From NCBI RefSeq assembly GCF_051020765.1, contig NW_027469102.1, positions 806,001 to 870,000 on the forward strand: a stretch of DNA of 64,000 nt, given 5' to 3'. Under the pieces are notes generated by a model. It did no database searches, was not told where the DNA came from, and saw only the letters and a list, made by a program, of their open reading frames with translations. Of the stretch, positions 34,340 to 48,239 are shown piece by piece; the first letter of the stretch is position 1; each line of letters starts with the position of its first letter. The position numbers and the translations under genes were made by a program. The DNA is from Lasioglossum baleicum (taxonomy: Eukaryota > Arthropoda > Insecta > Hymenoptera > Halictidae).

Positions 34340-37170
34340 TCCTCTCGCACGTGTTTTTACTCGACAAGCCTGCGGGATGCATCCTCTCGCAAGTGTTTTT
34401 GCTCGACTAGCCTGCGGGATGCATCCTCTCGCACGTGTTTTTACTCGACTAGCCTGCGGGATTCATCTCGCACGTGCTTTTACTCGACTAGCCTGCGGGA
34501 TGCATCCTCTCGCACGTGTTTTTGCTCGACTAGCCTGCAGGATTCATCCTCTCGCACGTGTTTTTACTCGACTAGCCTGCGGGACGCATCCTCTCGCACG
34601 TGTTTTTACTCGACTAGTCTGCGGGATGCATCCTCTCGCACGTGTTTTTGCTCGACTAGCCTGCGGGATGCATCCTCTCGCACGTGTTTTTGCTCGACTA
34701 GCCTGCGGGATGCATCCTCTCGCACGTGTTTTTACTCGACTAGCCATGCGCATCCCAAAAAACCTGCGCATGCGCATCCCAAAAAACCTGCGCATGCGCA
34801 TCCCACAAAACTTCGCACGTGTTTTTACTCGACTAGCCTGCGGGATGCATCCTCTCGCACGTGTTTTTGCTCGACTAGCCTGCGGGATGCATCCTCTCGC
34901 ACGTGTTTTTACTCGACTAGCCTGCGGGATGCATCCTCTCGCACGTGTTTTTGCTCGACTAGCCTGCGGGATGCATCCTCTCGCACGTGTTTTTACTCGA
35001 CTAGCCTGCGGGATTCATCCTCTCGCACGTGCTTTTACTCGACTAGCCTGCGGGATGCATCCTCTCGCACGTGTTTTTGCTCGACTAGCCTGCGGGATGC
35101 ATCCTCTCGCACGTGTTTTTACTCGACTAGCCTGCGGGATGCATCCTCTCGCACGTGTTTTTACTCGACTAGCCTGCGGGATGCATCCTCTCGCACGTGT
35201 TTTTACTCGACTAGCCTGCGGGAAGCATCCTCTCGCACGTGTTTTTACTCGACTAGACTGCGGGATGCATCCTCTCGCACGTGTTTTTGCTCGACTAGCC
35301 TGCGGGATGCATCCTCTCGCACGTGTTTTTGCTCGACTAGCCTGCGGGATGCATCATCTCGCACGTGTATTTGCTCGACTAGCCTGCGGGATGCATCCTC
35401 TCGCACGTGTTTGTGCTCGACTAGCCTGCGGGATGCATCCTCTCGCACGTGTTTTTACTTGACTAGCCTGCGGGATGCATCCTCTCGCACGTGTTTTTGC
35501 TCGACTAGCCTGCGGGATGCATCCTCTCGCACGTGTTTTTGCTCGACTAGCCTGCGGGATGCATCCTCTCGCACGTGTTTTTACTCGACTAGCCATGCGC
35601 ATCCCAAAAAACCTGCGCATGCGCATCCCAAAAAACCTGCGCATGCGCATCCCACAAAACTTCGCACGTGTTTTTACTCGACTACCCTGCGGGATGCATC
35701 CTCTCGCACGTGTTTTTACTCGACTAGCCTGCGGGATGCATCCTCTCGCACGTGTTTTTGCTCGACTAGCCTGCGGGATGCATCCTCTCGCACGTGTTTT
35801 TGCTCAACTAGCCTGCGGGATGCATCCTCTCCCACGTGTATTTGCTCGACTAGCCTGCGGGATGCATCCTCTCGCACGTGTTTGTGCTCGACTAGCCTGC
35901 GGGATGCATCCTCTCGCACGTGTTTTTACTTGACTAGCCTGCGGGATGCATCCTCTCGCACGTGTTTTTGCTCGACTAGCCTGCGGGATGCATCCTCTCG
36001 CACGTGTTTTTGCTCGACTAGCCTGCGGGATGCATCCTCTCGCACGTGTTTTTACTCGACTAGCCTGCGGGATGCATCCTCTCGCACGTGTTTTTGCTCG
36101 ACTAGCCTGCGGGATGCATCCTCTCGCACGTGTTTTTGCTCGACTAGCCATGCGCATCCCAAAAAACCTGCGCATGCGCATCCCACAAAACTTCGCACGT
36201 GTTTTTACTCGACTAGCCTGCGGGATGCATCCTCTCGCACGTGTTTTTACTCGACTAGCCTGTTGGATGCATCCTCTCGCACGTGTTTTTGCTCGACTAG
36301 CCTGCGGGATGCATCCTCTCGCACGTGTTTTTACTCGACTAGCCTGCGGGATTCATCCTCTCGCACGTGCTTTTACTCGACTAGCCTGCGGGATGCATCC
36401 TCTCGCACGTGTTTTTGCTCGACTAGCCTGCAGGATTCATCCTCTCGCACGTGTTTTTACTCGACTAGCCTGCGGGATGAATCCTCTCGCACGTGTTTTT
36501 GCTCGACTAGCCTGCGGGATGCATCCTCTCGCACGTGTTTTTGCTCGACTAGCCTGCGGGACGCATCCTCTCGCACGTGTTTTTACTCGACTAGCCTGCG
36601 GGATGCATCCTCTCGCACGTGTTTTTACTCGACTAGCCTGCGGGATGCATCCTCTCGCACGTGTTTTTGCTCGACTAGCCTGCGGGATGCATCCTCTCGC
36701 ACGTGTTTTTGCTCGACTAGCCATGCGCATCCCAAAAAACCTGTGCATGCGCATCCCAAAAAACCTGGGCATGCGCATCCCACAAAACCTGCGCATGCGC
36801 ATCCCACAAAACTTCGCACGTGTTTTTACTCGACTAGCCTGCGGGATGCATCCTCTCGCACGTGTTTTTACTCGACTAGTCTGCGGGATGCATCCTCTCG
36901 CACGTTTTTTTGCTCGACTAGCCTGCGGGATGCATCCTCTCGCACGTGTTTTTGCTCGACTAGCCTGCGGGATGCATCCTCTCGCACGTGTATTTGCTCG
37001 ACTAGCCTGCGGGATGCATCCTCTCGCACGTGTTTGTGCTCGACTAGCCTGCGGGATGCATCCTCTCGCACGTGTTTTTGCTTGACTAGCCATGCGCATC
37101 CCAAAAAACCTGCGCATGCGCATCCCACAAAACCTCGCACGTGTTTTTACTCGACTAGCCTTTGGGATGC
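34340..37170 (+). repeat. HOR segment preceding the 4.25-kb duplication
   Basis: It begins with the CGACAAGCC monomer (34.36 kb) and the 3-bp-shortened monomer GGATTCATCTCGCACG (34.46 kb). Both recur at 37.19/37.29 and 41.45/41.55 kb. The stretch 35.25-36.2 kb matches 38.14-39.1 kb at offset 2,892. It contains blocks K-K-Q with the CTTCGCACG exit (34.75, 35.59 kb) and a GGGCATGCG variant unit at 36.77 kb. Confidence 0.7.
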
Positions 37171-40100
37171 ATCCTCTCGCACGTGTTTTTACTCGACAAG
37201 CCTGCGGGATGCATCCTCTCGCACGTGTTTTTGCTCGACTAGCCTGCGGGATGCATCCTCTCGCACGTGTTTTTACTCGACTAGCCTGCGGGATTCATCT
37301 CGCACGTGCTTTTACTCGACTAGCCTGCGGGATGCATCCTCTCGCACGTGTTTTTGCTCGACTAGCCTGCAGGATTCATCCTCTCGCACGTGTTTTTACT
37401 CGACTAGCCTGCGGGACGCATCCTCTCGCACGTGTTTTTACTCGACTAGTCTGCGGGATGCATCCTCTCGCACGTGTTTTTGCTCGACTAGAATGCGGGA
37501 TGCATCCTCTCGCACGTGTTTTTGCTCGACTAGCCAGCGGGATGCATCCTCTCGCACGTGTTTTTACTCGACTAGCCATGCGCATCCCAAAAAACCTGCG
37601 CATGCGCATCCCACAAAACTTCGCACGTGTTTTTACTCGACTAGCCTGCGGGATGCATCCTCTCGCACGTGTTTTTGCTCGACTAGCCTGCGGGATGCAT
37701 CCTCTCGCACGTGTTTTTACTCGACTAGCCTGCGGGATGCATCCTCTCGCACGTGTTTTTGCTCGACTAGCCTGCGGGATGCATCCTCTCGCACGTGTTT
37801 TTACTCGACTAGCCTGCGGGATTCATCCTCTCGCACGTGCTTTTACTCGACTAGCCTGCGGGATGCATCCTCTCGCACGTGTTTTTGCTCGACTAGCCTG
37901 CAGGATTCATCCTCTCGCACGTGTTTTTACTCGACTAGCCTGCGGGATGAATCCTCTCGCACGTGTTTTTGCTCGACTAGCCTGCGGGATGCATCCTCTC
38001 GCACGTGTTTTTACTCGACTAGCCTGCGGGATGCATCCTCTCGCACGTGTTTTTACTCGACTAGCCTGCGGGATGCATCCTCTCGCACGTGTTTTTACTC
38101 GACTAGCCTGCGGGAAGCATCCTCTCGCACGTGTTTTTACTCGACTAGACTGCGGGATGCATCCTCTCGCACGTGTTTTTGCTCGACTAGCCTGCGGGAT
38201 GCATCCTCTCGCACGTGTTTTTGCTCGACTAGCCTGCGGGATGCATCATCTCGCACGTGTATTTGCTCGACTAGCCTGCGGGATGCATCCTCTCGCACGT
38301 GTTTGTGCTCGACTAGCCTGCGGGATGCATCCTCTCGCACGTGTTTTTACTTGACTAGCCTGCGGGATGCATCCTCTCGCACGTGTTTTTGCTCGACTAG
38401 CCTGCGGGATGCATCCTCTCGCACGTGTTTTTGCTCGACTAGCCTGCGGGATGCATCCTCTCGCACGTGTTTTTACTCGACTAGCCATGCGCATCCCAAA
38501 AAACCTGCGCATGCGCATCCCAAAAAACCTGCGCATGCGCATCCCACAAAACTTCGCACGTGTTTTTACTCGACTACCCTGCGGGATGCATCCTCTCGCA
38601 CGTGTTTTTACTCGACTAGCCTGCGGGATGCATCCTCTCGCACGTGTTTTTGCTCGACTAGCCTGCGGGATGCATCCTCTCGCACGTGTTTTTGCTCGAC
38701 TAGCCTGCGGGATGCATCCTCTCGCACGTGTATTTGCTCGACTAGCCTGCGGGATGCATCCTCTCGCACGTGTTTGTGCTCGACTAGCCTGCGGGATGCA
38801 TCCTCTCGCACGTGTTTTTACTTGACTAGCCTGCGGGATGCATCCTCCCGCACGTGTTTTTGCTCGACTAGCCTGCGGGATGCATCCTCTCGCACGTGTT
38901 TTTGCTCGACTAGCCTGCGGGATGCATCCTCTCGCACGTGTTTTTACTCGACTAGCCTGCGGGATGCATCCTCTCGCACGTGTTTTTGCTCGACTAGCCT
39001 GCGGGATGCATCCTCTCGCACGTGTTTTTGCTCGACTAGCCATGCGCATCCCAAAAAACCTGCGCATGCGCATCCCACAAAACTTCGCACGTGTTTTTAC
39101 TCGACTAGCCTGCGGGATGCATCCTCTCGCACGTGTTTTTACTCGACTAGCCTGTTGGATGCATCCTCTCGCACGTGTTTTTGCTCGACTAGCCTGCGGG
39201 ATGCATCCTCTCGCACGTGTTTTTACTCGACTAGCCTGCGGGATTCATCCTCTCGCACGTGCTTTTACTCGACTAGCCTGCGGGATGCATCCTCTCGCAC
39301 GTGTTTTTGCTCGACTAGCCTGCAGGATTCATCCTCTCGCACGTGTTTTTACTCGACTAGCCTGCGGGATGAATCCTCTCGCACGTGTTTTTGCTCGACT
39401 AGCCTGCGGGATGCATCCTCTCGCACGTGTTTTTGCTCGACTAGCCTGCGGGATGCATCCTCTCGCACGTGCTTTTACTCGACTAGCCTGCGGGATGCAT
39501 CCTCTCGCACGTGTTTTTGCTCGACTAGCCTGCGGGATGCATCCTCTCGCACGTGTTTTTGCTCGACTAGCCATGCGCATCCCAAAAAACCTGTGCATGC
39601 GCATCCCAAAAAACCTGCGCATGCGCATCCCACAAAACCTGCGCATGCGCATCCCACAAAACTTCGCACGTGTTTTTACTCGACTAGCCTGCGGGATGCA
39701 TCCTCTCGCACGTGTTTTTACTCGACTAGTCTGCGGGATGCATCCTCTCGCACGTGTTTTTGCTCGACTAGCCTGCGGGATGCATCCTCTCGCACGTGTT
39801 TTTGCTCGACTAGCCTGCGGGATGCATCCTCTCGCACGTGTATTTGCTCGACTAGCCTGCGGGATGCATCCTCTCGCACGTGTTTGTGCTCGACTAGCCT
39901 GCGGGATGCATCCTCTCGCACGAGTTTTTGCTTGACTAGCCATGCGCATCCCAAAAAACCTGCGCATGCGCATCCCACAAAACCTCGCACGTGTTTTTAC
40001 TCGACTAGCCTTTGGGATGCATCCTCTCGCACGTGTTTTTACTCGAGTAGCCTGCGGGATGCATCCTCTCGCACGTGTTTTTACTCGACTAGCCTGCGGG

Positions 40101-41425
40101 ATGCATCCTCTCGCACGTGTTTTTGCTCGACTAGCCATGCGCATCCCAAAAAACCTGCGCATGCGCATCCCACAAAACTTCGCACGTGTTTTTACTCGAC
40201 TAGCCTGCGGGATGCATCCTCTCGCACGTGTTTTTACTCGACTAGCCTGTTGGATGCATCCTCTCGCACGTGTTTTTGCTCGACTAGCCTGCGGGATGCA
40301 TCCTCTCGCACGTGTTTTTACTCGACTAGCCTGCGGGATTCATCCTCTCGCACGTGCCTTTACTCGACTAGCCTGCGGGATGCATCCTCTCGCACGTGTT
40401 TTTGCTCGACTAGCCTGCAGGATTCATCCTCTCGCACGTGTTTTTACTCGACTAGCCTGCGGGATGAATCCTCTCGCACGTGTTTTTGCTCGACTAGCCT
40501 GCGGGATGCATCCTCTCGCACGTGTTTTTGCTCGACTAGCCTGCGGGACGCATCCTCTCGCACGTGTTTTTACTCGACTAGCCTGCGGGATGCATCCTCT
40601 CGCACGTGTTTTTACTCGACTAGCCTGCGGGATGCATCCTCTCGCACGTGTTTTTGCTCGACTAGCCTGCGGGATGCATCCTCTCGCACGTGTTTTTGCT
40701 CGACTAGCCATGCGCATCCCAAAAAACCTGTGCATGCGCATCCCAAAAAACCTGCGCATGCGCATCCCACAAAACCTGCGCATGCGCATCCCACAAAACT
40801 TCGCACGTGTTTTTACTCGACTAGCCTGCGGGATGCATCCTCTCGCACGTGTTTTTACTCGACTAGTCTGCGGGATGCATCCTCTCGCACGTGTTTTTGC
40901 TCGACTAGCCTGCGGGATGCATCCTCTCGCACGTGTTTTTGCTCGACTAGCCTGCGGGATGCATCCTCTCGCACGTGTATTTGCTCGACTAGCCTGCGGG
41001 ATGCATCCTCTCGCACGTGTTTGTGCTCGAGTAGCCTGCGGGATGCATCCTCTCGCACGTGTTTTTGCTCGACTAGCCTTTGGGATGCATCCTCTCGCAC
41101 GTGTTTTTGCTCGACTAGCCTGCGGGATGCATCCTCTCGCAAGTGTATTTGCTCGACTAGCCTGCGGGATGCATCCTCTCGCACGTGTTTGTGCTCGACT
41201 AGCCTGCGGGATGCATCCTCTCGCACGTGTTTTTACTTGACTAGCCTGCGGGATGCATCCTCTCGCACGTGTTTTTGCTCGACTAGCCTGCGGGATGCAT
41301 CCTCTCGCACGTGTTTTTGCTCGACTAGCCTGCGGGATGCATCCTCTCGCACATGTTTTTACTCGACTAGCCTGCGGGATGCATCCTTTCGCACGTGTTT
41401 TTGCTCGACTAGCCTGCGGGATGCA
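37170..41425 (+). repeat. 4,254-bp tandem duplication, copy 1
   Basis: The markers CGACAAGCC, GGATTCATCTCG, CCAGCGGGATG (37.54/41.79 kb), CTAGACTGCGG (38.15/42.41 kb) and GCATCATCTCG (38.24/42.50 kb) recur 4,254 bp later. The length is 94 x 42 plus seven blocks minus the 3-bp deletion. Private marks are CTAGAATGCGG at 37.49 kb and CACGAGTTTTTGCTTGAC at 39.92 kb. Confidence 0.78.
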
Positions 41426-44400
41426 TCCTCTCGCACGTGTTTTTACTCGACAAGCCTGCGGGATGCATCCTCTCGCACGTGTTTTTGCTCGACTAGCCTG
41501 CGGGATGCATCCTCTCGCACGTGTTTTTACTCGACTAGCCTGCGGGATTCATCTCGCACGTGCTTTTACTCGACTAGCCTGCGGGATGCATCCTCTCGCA
41601 CGTGTTTTTGCTCGACTAGCCTGCAGGATTCATCCTCTCGCACGTGTTTTTACTCGACTAGCCTGCGGGACGCATCCTCTCGCACGTGTTTTTACTCGAC
41701 TAGTCTGCGGGATGCATCCTCTCGCACGTGTTTTTGCTCGACTAGCCTGCGGGATGCATCCTCTCGCACGTGTTTTTGCTCGACTAGCCAGCGGGATGCA
41801 TCCTCTCGCACGTGTTTTTACTCGACTAGCCATGCGCATCCCAAAAAACCTGCGCATGCGCATCCCACAAAACTTCGAACGTGTTTTTACTCGACTAGCC
41901 TGCGGGATGCATCCTCTCGCACGTGTTTTTGCTCGACTAGCCTGCGGGATGCATCCTCTCGCACGTGTTTTTACTCGACTAGCCTGCGGGATGCATCCTC
42001 TCGCACGTGTTTTTGCTCGACTAGCCTGCGGGATGCATCCTCTCGCACGTGTTTTTACTCGACTAGCCTGCGGGATTCATCCTCTCGCACGTGCTTTTAC
42101 TCGACTAGCCTGCGGGATGCATCCTCTCGCACGTGTTTTTGCTCGACTAGCCTGCAGGATTCATCCTCTCGCACGTGTTTTTACTCGACTAGCCTGCGGG
42201 ATGAATCCTCTCGCACGTGTTTTTGCTCGACTAGCCTGCGGGATGCATCCTCTCGCACGTGTTTTTACTCGACTAGCCTGCGGGATGCATCCTCTCGCAC
42301 GTGTTTTTACTCGACTAGCCTGCGGGATGCATCCTCTCGCACGTGTTTTTACTCGACTAGCCTGCGGGAAGCATCCTCTCGCACGTGTTTTTACTCGACT
42401 AGACTGCGGGATGCATCCTCTCGCACGTGTTTTTGCTCGACTAGCCTGCGGGATGCATCCTCTCGCACGTGTTTTTGCTCGACTAGCCTGCGGGATGCAT
42501 CATCTCGCACGTGTATTTGCTCGACTAGCCTGCGGGATGCATCCTCTCGCACGTGTTTGTGCTCGACTAGCCTGCGGGATGCATCCTCTCGCACGTGTTT
42601 TTACTTGACTAGCCTGCGGGATGCATCCTCTCGCACGTGTTTTTGCTCGACTAGCCTGCGGGATGCATCCTCTCGCACGTGTTTTTGCTCGACTAGCCTG
42701 CGGGATGCATCCTCTCGCACGTGTTTTTACTCGACTAGCCATGCGCATCCCAAAAAACCTGCGCATGCGCATCCCAAAAAACCTGCGCATGCGCATCCCA
42801 CAAAACTTCGCACGTGTTTTTACTCGACTACCCTGCGGGATGCATCCTCTCGCACGTGTTTTTACTCGACTAGCCTGCGGGTTGCATCCTCTCGCACGTG
42901 TTTTTGCTCGACTAGCCTGCGGGATGCATCCTCTCGCACGTGTTTTTGCTCGACTAGCCTGCGGGATGCATCCTCTCGCACGTGTATTTGCTCGACTAGC
43001 CTGCGGGATGCATCCTCTCGCACGTGTTTGTGCTCGACTAGCCTGCGGGATGCATCCTCTCGCACGTGTTTTTACTTGACTAGCCTGCGGGATGCATCCT
43101 CTCGCACGTGTTTTTGCTCGACTAGCCTGCGGGATGCATCCTCTCGCACGTGTTTTTGCTCGACTAGCCTGCGGGATGCATCCTCTCGCACGTGTTTTTA
43201 CTCGACTAGCCTGCGGGATGCATCCTCTCGCACGTGTTTTTGCTCGACTAGCCTGCGGGATGCATCCTCTCGCACGTGTTTTTGCTCGACTAGCCATGCG
43301 CATCCCAAAAAACCTGCGCATGCGCATCCCACAAAACTTCGCACGTGTTTTTACTCGACTAGCCTGCGGGATGCATCCTCTCGCACGTGTTTTTACTCGA
43401 CTAGCCTGTTGGATGCATCCTCTCGCACGTGTTTTTGCTCGACTAGCCTGCGGGATGCATCCTCTCGCACGTGTTTTTACTCGACTAGCCTGCGGGATTC
43501 ATCCTCTCGCACGTGCTTTTACTCGACTAGCCTGCGGGATGCATCCTCTCGCACGTGTTTTTGCTCGACTAGCCTGCAGGATTCATCCTCTCGCACGTGT
43601 TTTTACTCGACTAGCCTGCGGGATGAATCCTCTCGCACGTGTTTTTGCTCGACTAGCCTGCGGGATGCATCCTCTCGCACGTGTTTTTGCTCGACTAGCC
43701 TGCGGGACGCATCCTCTCGCACGTGTTTTTACTCGACTAGCCTGCGGGATGCATCCTCTCGCACGTGTTTTTACTCGACTAGCCTGCGGGATGCATCCTC
43801 TCGCACGTGTTTTTGCTCGACTAGCCTGCGGGATGCATCCTCTCGCACGTGTTTTTGCTCGACTAGCCATGCGCATCCCAAAAAACCTGTGCATGCGCAT
43901 CCCAAAAAACCTGCGCATGCGCATCCCACAAAACCTGCGCATGCGCATCCCACAAAACTTCGCACGTGTTTTTACTCGACTAGCCTGCGGGATGCATCCT
44001 CTCGCACGTGTTTTTACTCGACTAGTCTGCGGGATGCATCCTCTCGCACGTGTTTTTGCTCGACTAGCCTGCGGGATGCATCCTCTCGCACGTGTTTTTG
44101 CTCGACTAGCCTGCGGGATGCATCCTCTCGCACGTGTATTTGCTCGACTAGCCTGCGGGATGCATCCTCTCGCACGTGTTTGTGCTCGACTAGCCTGCGG
44201 GATGCATCCTCTCGCACGTGTTTTTGCTTGACTAGCCATGCGCATCCCAAAAAACCTGCGCATGCGCATCCCACAAAACCTCGCACGTGTTTTTACTCGA
44301 CTAGCCTTTGGGATGCATCCTCTCGCACGTGTTTTTACTCGAGTAGCCTGCGGGATGCATCCTCTCGCACGTGTTTTTACTCGACTAGCCTGCGGGATGC

Positions 44401-44630
44401 ATCCTCTCGCACGTGTTTTTGCTCGACTAGCCATGCGCATCCCAAAAAACCTGCGCATGCGCATCCCACAAAACTTCGCACGTGTTTTTACTCGACTAGC
44501 CTGCGGGATGCATCCTCTCGCACGTGTTTTTACTCGACTAGCCTGTTGGATGCATCCTCTCGCACGTGTTTTTGCTCGACTAGCCTGCGGGATGCATCCT
44601 CTCGCACGTGTTTTTACTCGACTAGCCTGC
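41426..44630 (+). repeat. 4,254-bp tandem duplication, copy 2 (interrupted)
   Basis: Collinear with copy 1, with one extra 42-mer near 43.7 kb (offset becomes 4,296). At about 44.6 kb the match jumps because of an internal 1,752-bp duplication. It resumes at offset 6,048 (CGTGCCTTTAC at 40.35/46.40 kb) and then stops by about 46.55 kb. The inner duplication therefore arose after the outer one. Confidence 0.75.
42850..44615 (+). repeat. 1,752-bp tandem duplication, copy 1
   Basis: It starts around the unusual GGGTTGCATCC monomer at 42.88 kb. The length is 38 x 42 plus blocks of 2, 4, 2 and 2 units. It contains the CCTGTTGGATG monomer, the GGGATGAAT monomer and the CCTTTGGG monomer that follows a two-unit block. 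Confidence 0.8.
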
Positions 44631-46370
44631 GGGTTGCATCCTCTCGCACGTGTTTTTGCTCGACTAGCCTGCGGGATGCATCCTCTCGCACGTGTTTTTG
44701 CTCGACTAGCCTGCGGGATGCATCCTCTCGCACGTGTATTTGCTCGACTAGCCTGCGGGATGCATCCTCTCGCACGTGTTTGTGCTCGACTAGCCTGCGG
44801 GATGCATCCTCTCGCACGTGTTTTTACTTGACTAGCCTGCGGGATGCATCCTCTCGCACGTGTTTTTGCTCGACTAGCCTGCGGGATGCATCCTCTCGCA
44901 CGTGTTTTTGCTCGACTAGCCTGCGGGATGCATCCTCTCGCACGTGTTTTTACTCGACTAGCCTGCGGGATGCATCCTCTCGCACGTGTTTTTGCTCGAC
45001 TAGCCTGCGGGATGCATCCTCTCGCACGTGTTTTTGCTCGACTAGCCATGCGCATCCCAAAAAACCTGCGCATGCGCATCCCACAAAACTTCGCACGTGT
45101 TTTTACTCGACTAGCCTGCGGGATGCATCCTCTCGCACGTGTTTTTACTCGACTAGCCTGTTGGATGCATCCTCTCGCACGTGTTTTTGCTCGACTAGCC
45201 TGCGGGATGCATCCTCTCGCACGTGTTTTTACTCGACTAGCCTGCGGGATTCATCCTCTCGCACGTGCTTTTACTCGACTAGCCTGCGGGATGCATCCTC
45301 TCGCACGTGTTTTTGCTCGACTAGCCTGCAGGATTCATCCTCTCGCACGTGTTTTTACTCGACTAGCCTGCGGGATGAATCCTCTCGCACGTGTTTTTGC
45401 TCGACTAGCCTGCGGGATGCATCCTCTCGCACGTGTTTTTGCTCGACTAGCCTGCGGGACGCATCCTCTCGCACGTGTTTTTACTCGACTAGCCTGCGGG
45501 ATGCATCCTCTCGCACGTGTTTTTACTCGACTAGCCTGCGGGATGCATCCTCTCGCACGTGTTTTTGCTCGACTAGCCTGCGGGATGCATCCTCTCGCAC
45601 GTGTTTTTGCTCGACTAGCCATGCGCATCCCAAAAAACCTGTGCATGCGCATCCCAAAAAACCTGCGCATGCGCATCCCACAAAACCTGCGCATGCGCAT
45701 CCCACAAAACTTCGCACGTGTTTTTACTCGACTAGCCTGCGGGATGCATCCTCTCGCACGTGTTTTTACTCGACTAGTCTGCGGGATGCATCCTCTCGCA
45801 CGTGTTTTTGCTCGACTAGCCTGCGGGATGCATCCTCTCGCACGTGTTTTTGCTCGACTAGCCTGCGGGATGCATCCTCTCGCACGTGTATTTGCTCGAC
45901 TAGCCTGCGGGATGCATCCTCTCGCACGTGTTTGTGCTCGACTAGCCTGCGGGATGCATCCTCTCGCACGTGTTTTTGCTTGACTAGCCATGCGCATCCC
46001 AAAAAACCTGCGCATGCGCATCCCACAAAACCTCGCACGTGTTTTTACTCGACTAGCCTTTGGGATGCATCCTCTCGCACGTGTTTTTACTCGAGTAGCC
46101 TGCGGGATGCATCCTCTCGCACGTGTTTTTACTCGACTAGCCTGCGGGATGCATCCTCTCGCACGTGTTTTTGCTCGACTAGCCATGCGCATCCCAAAAA
46201 ACCTGCGCATGCGCATCCCACAAAACTTCGCACGTGTTTTTACTCGACTAGCCTGCGGGATGCATCCTCTCGCACGTGTTTTTACTCGACTAGCCTGTTG
46301 GATGCATCCTCTCGCACGTGTTTTTGCTCGACTAGCCTGCGGGATGCATCCTCTCGCACGTGTTTTTACT
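44616..46370 (+). repeat. 1,752-bp tandem duplication, copy 2
   Basis: GGGTTGCATCC recurs at 44.63 kb, exactly 1,752 bp after copy 1, and every block and marker follows at the same spacing (43.87/45.62, 44.24/45.99, 44.43/46.18 kb). Confidence 0.8.
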
Positions 46371-46740
46371 CGACTAGCCTGCGGGATTCATCCTCTCGCA
46401 CGTGCCTTTACTCGACTAGCCTGCGGGATGCATCCTCTCGCACGTGTTTTTGCTCGACTAGCCTGCAGGATTCATCCTCTCGCACGTGTTTTTACTCGAC
46501 TAGCCTGCGGGATGAATCCTCTCGCACGTGTTTTTGCTCGACTAGCCTGCGGGATGCATCCTCTCGCACGTGTATTTGCTCGACTAGCCTGCGGGATGCA
46601 TCCTCTCGCACGTGTTTGTGCTCGACTAGCCTGCGGGATGCATCCTCTCGCACGTGTTTTTGCTCGACTAGCCTGCGGGATGCATCCTCTCGCACGTGTT
46701 TTTACTCGACTAGCCTGCGGGATGCATCCTCTCGCACGTG

Positions 46741-47090
46741 TTTGTGCTCGACTAGCCTGCGGGATGCATCCTCTCGCACGTGTTTTTGCTCGACTAGCCT
46801 TTGGGATGCATCCTCTCGCACGTGTTTTTGCTCGACTAGCCTGCGGGATGCATCCTCTCGCACGTGTATTTGCTCGACTAGCCTGCGGGATGCATCCTCT
46901 CGCACGTGTTTGTGCTCGACTAGCCTGCGGGATGCATCCTCTCGCACGTGTTTTTGCTCGACTAGCCTTTGGGATGCATCCTCTCGCACGTGTTTTTGCT
47001 CGACTAGCCTGCGGGATGCATCCTCTCGCACGTGTATTTGCTCGACTAGCCTGCGGGATGCATCCTCTCGCACGTGTTTGTGCTCGACTA
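46741..47090 (+). repeat. 168-bp sub-array (four 42-mers per unit)
   Basis: The monomer order TTTGTGC, TTTTTGC, CCTTTGGG, GTATTTGC repeats with a period of 168 bp, with TTTGTGC copies at 46,741, 46,909 and 47,077. Similar order occurs near 41.03-41.2 kb. The length is close to one nucleosome core plus linker, which may be coincidence. Confidence 0.75.
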
Positions 47091-48239
47091 GCCTGCGGGA
47101 TGCATCCTCTCGCACGTGTTTTTACTTGACTAGCCTGCGGGATGCATCCTCTCGCACGTGTTTTTGCTCGACTAGCCTGCGGGATGCATCCTCTCGCACG
47201 TGTTTTTGCTCGACTAGCCTGCGGGATGCATCCTCTCGCACATGTTTTTACTCGACTAGCCTGCGGGATGCATCCTTTCGCACGTGTTTTTGCTCGACTA
47301 GCCTGCGGGATGCATCCTCTCGCACGTGTTTTTGCTCGACTAGCCTGCGGGATGCATCCTCTCGCACGTGTTTTTGCTCGACTAGCCTGCGGGATGCATC
47401 CTCTCGCACGTGTTTTTGCTCGACTAGCCTGCGGGATGCATCCTCTCGCACGTGTTTTTGCTCGACTAGCCATGCGCGTCCCAAAAAACCTGCGCATGCG
47501 CATCCCAAAAAACCTGCGCATGCGCATCCCAAAAAACCTGCGCATGCGCATCCCACAAAACCTCGCACGTGTTTTTACTCGACTAGCCTGCGGGATGCAT
47601 CCTCTCGCACGTGTTTTTACTCGACTAGCCTGTGGGATGCATCCTCTCGCACGTGTTTTTACTCGACTAGCCTGCGGGATGCATCCTCTCGCACGTGTTT
47701 TTGCTCGACTAGCCTGCGGTATGCATCCTCTCGCACGTGTTTTTGCTCGACTAGCCATGCGCATCCCAAAAAACCTGTGCATGCGCATCCCAAAAAACCT
47801 GCGCATGCGCATCCCACAAAACCTGCGCATGCGCATCCCACAAAACTTCGCACGTGTTTTTACTCGACTAGCCTGCGGGATGCATCCTCTCGCACGTGTT
47901 TTTACTCGACTAGCCTGCGGGATGCATCCTCTCGCACGTGTTTTTGCTCGACTAGCCTGCGGGATGCATCCTCTGGCACGTGTTTTTGCTCGACTAGCCT
48001 GCGGGATGCATCCTCTCGCACGTGTTTTTACTCGACTAGCCTGCGGGATTCATCCTCTCGCACGTGCCTTTACTCGACTAGCCTGCGGGATGCATCCTCT
48101 CGCACGTGTTTTTGCTCGACTAGCCTGCAGGATTCATCCTCTCGCACGTGTTTTTACTCGAGTAGCCTGCGGGATGAATCCTCTCGCACGTGTTTTTGCT
48201 CGACTAGCCTGCGGGATGCATCCTCTCGCACGTGTTTTT

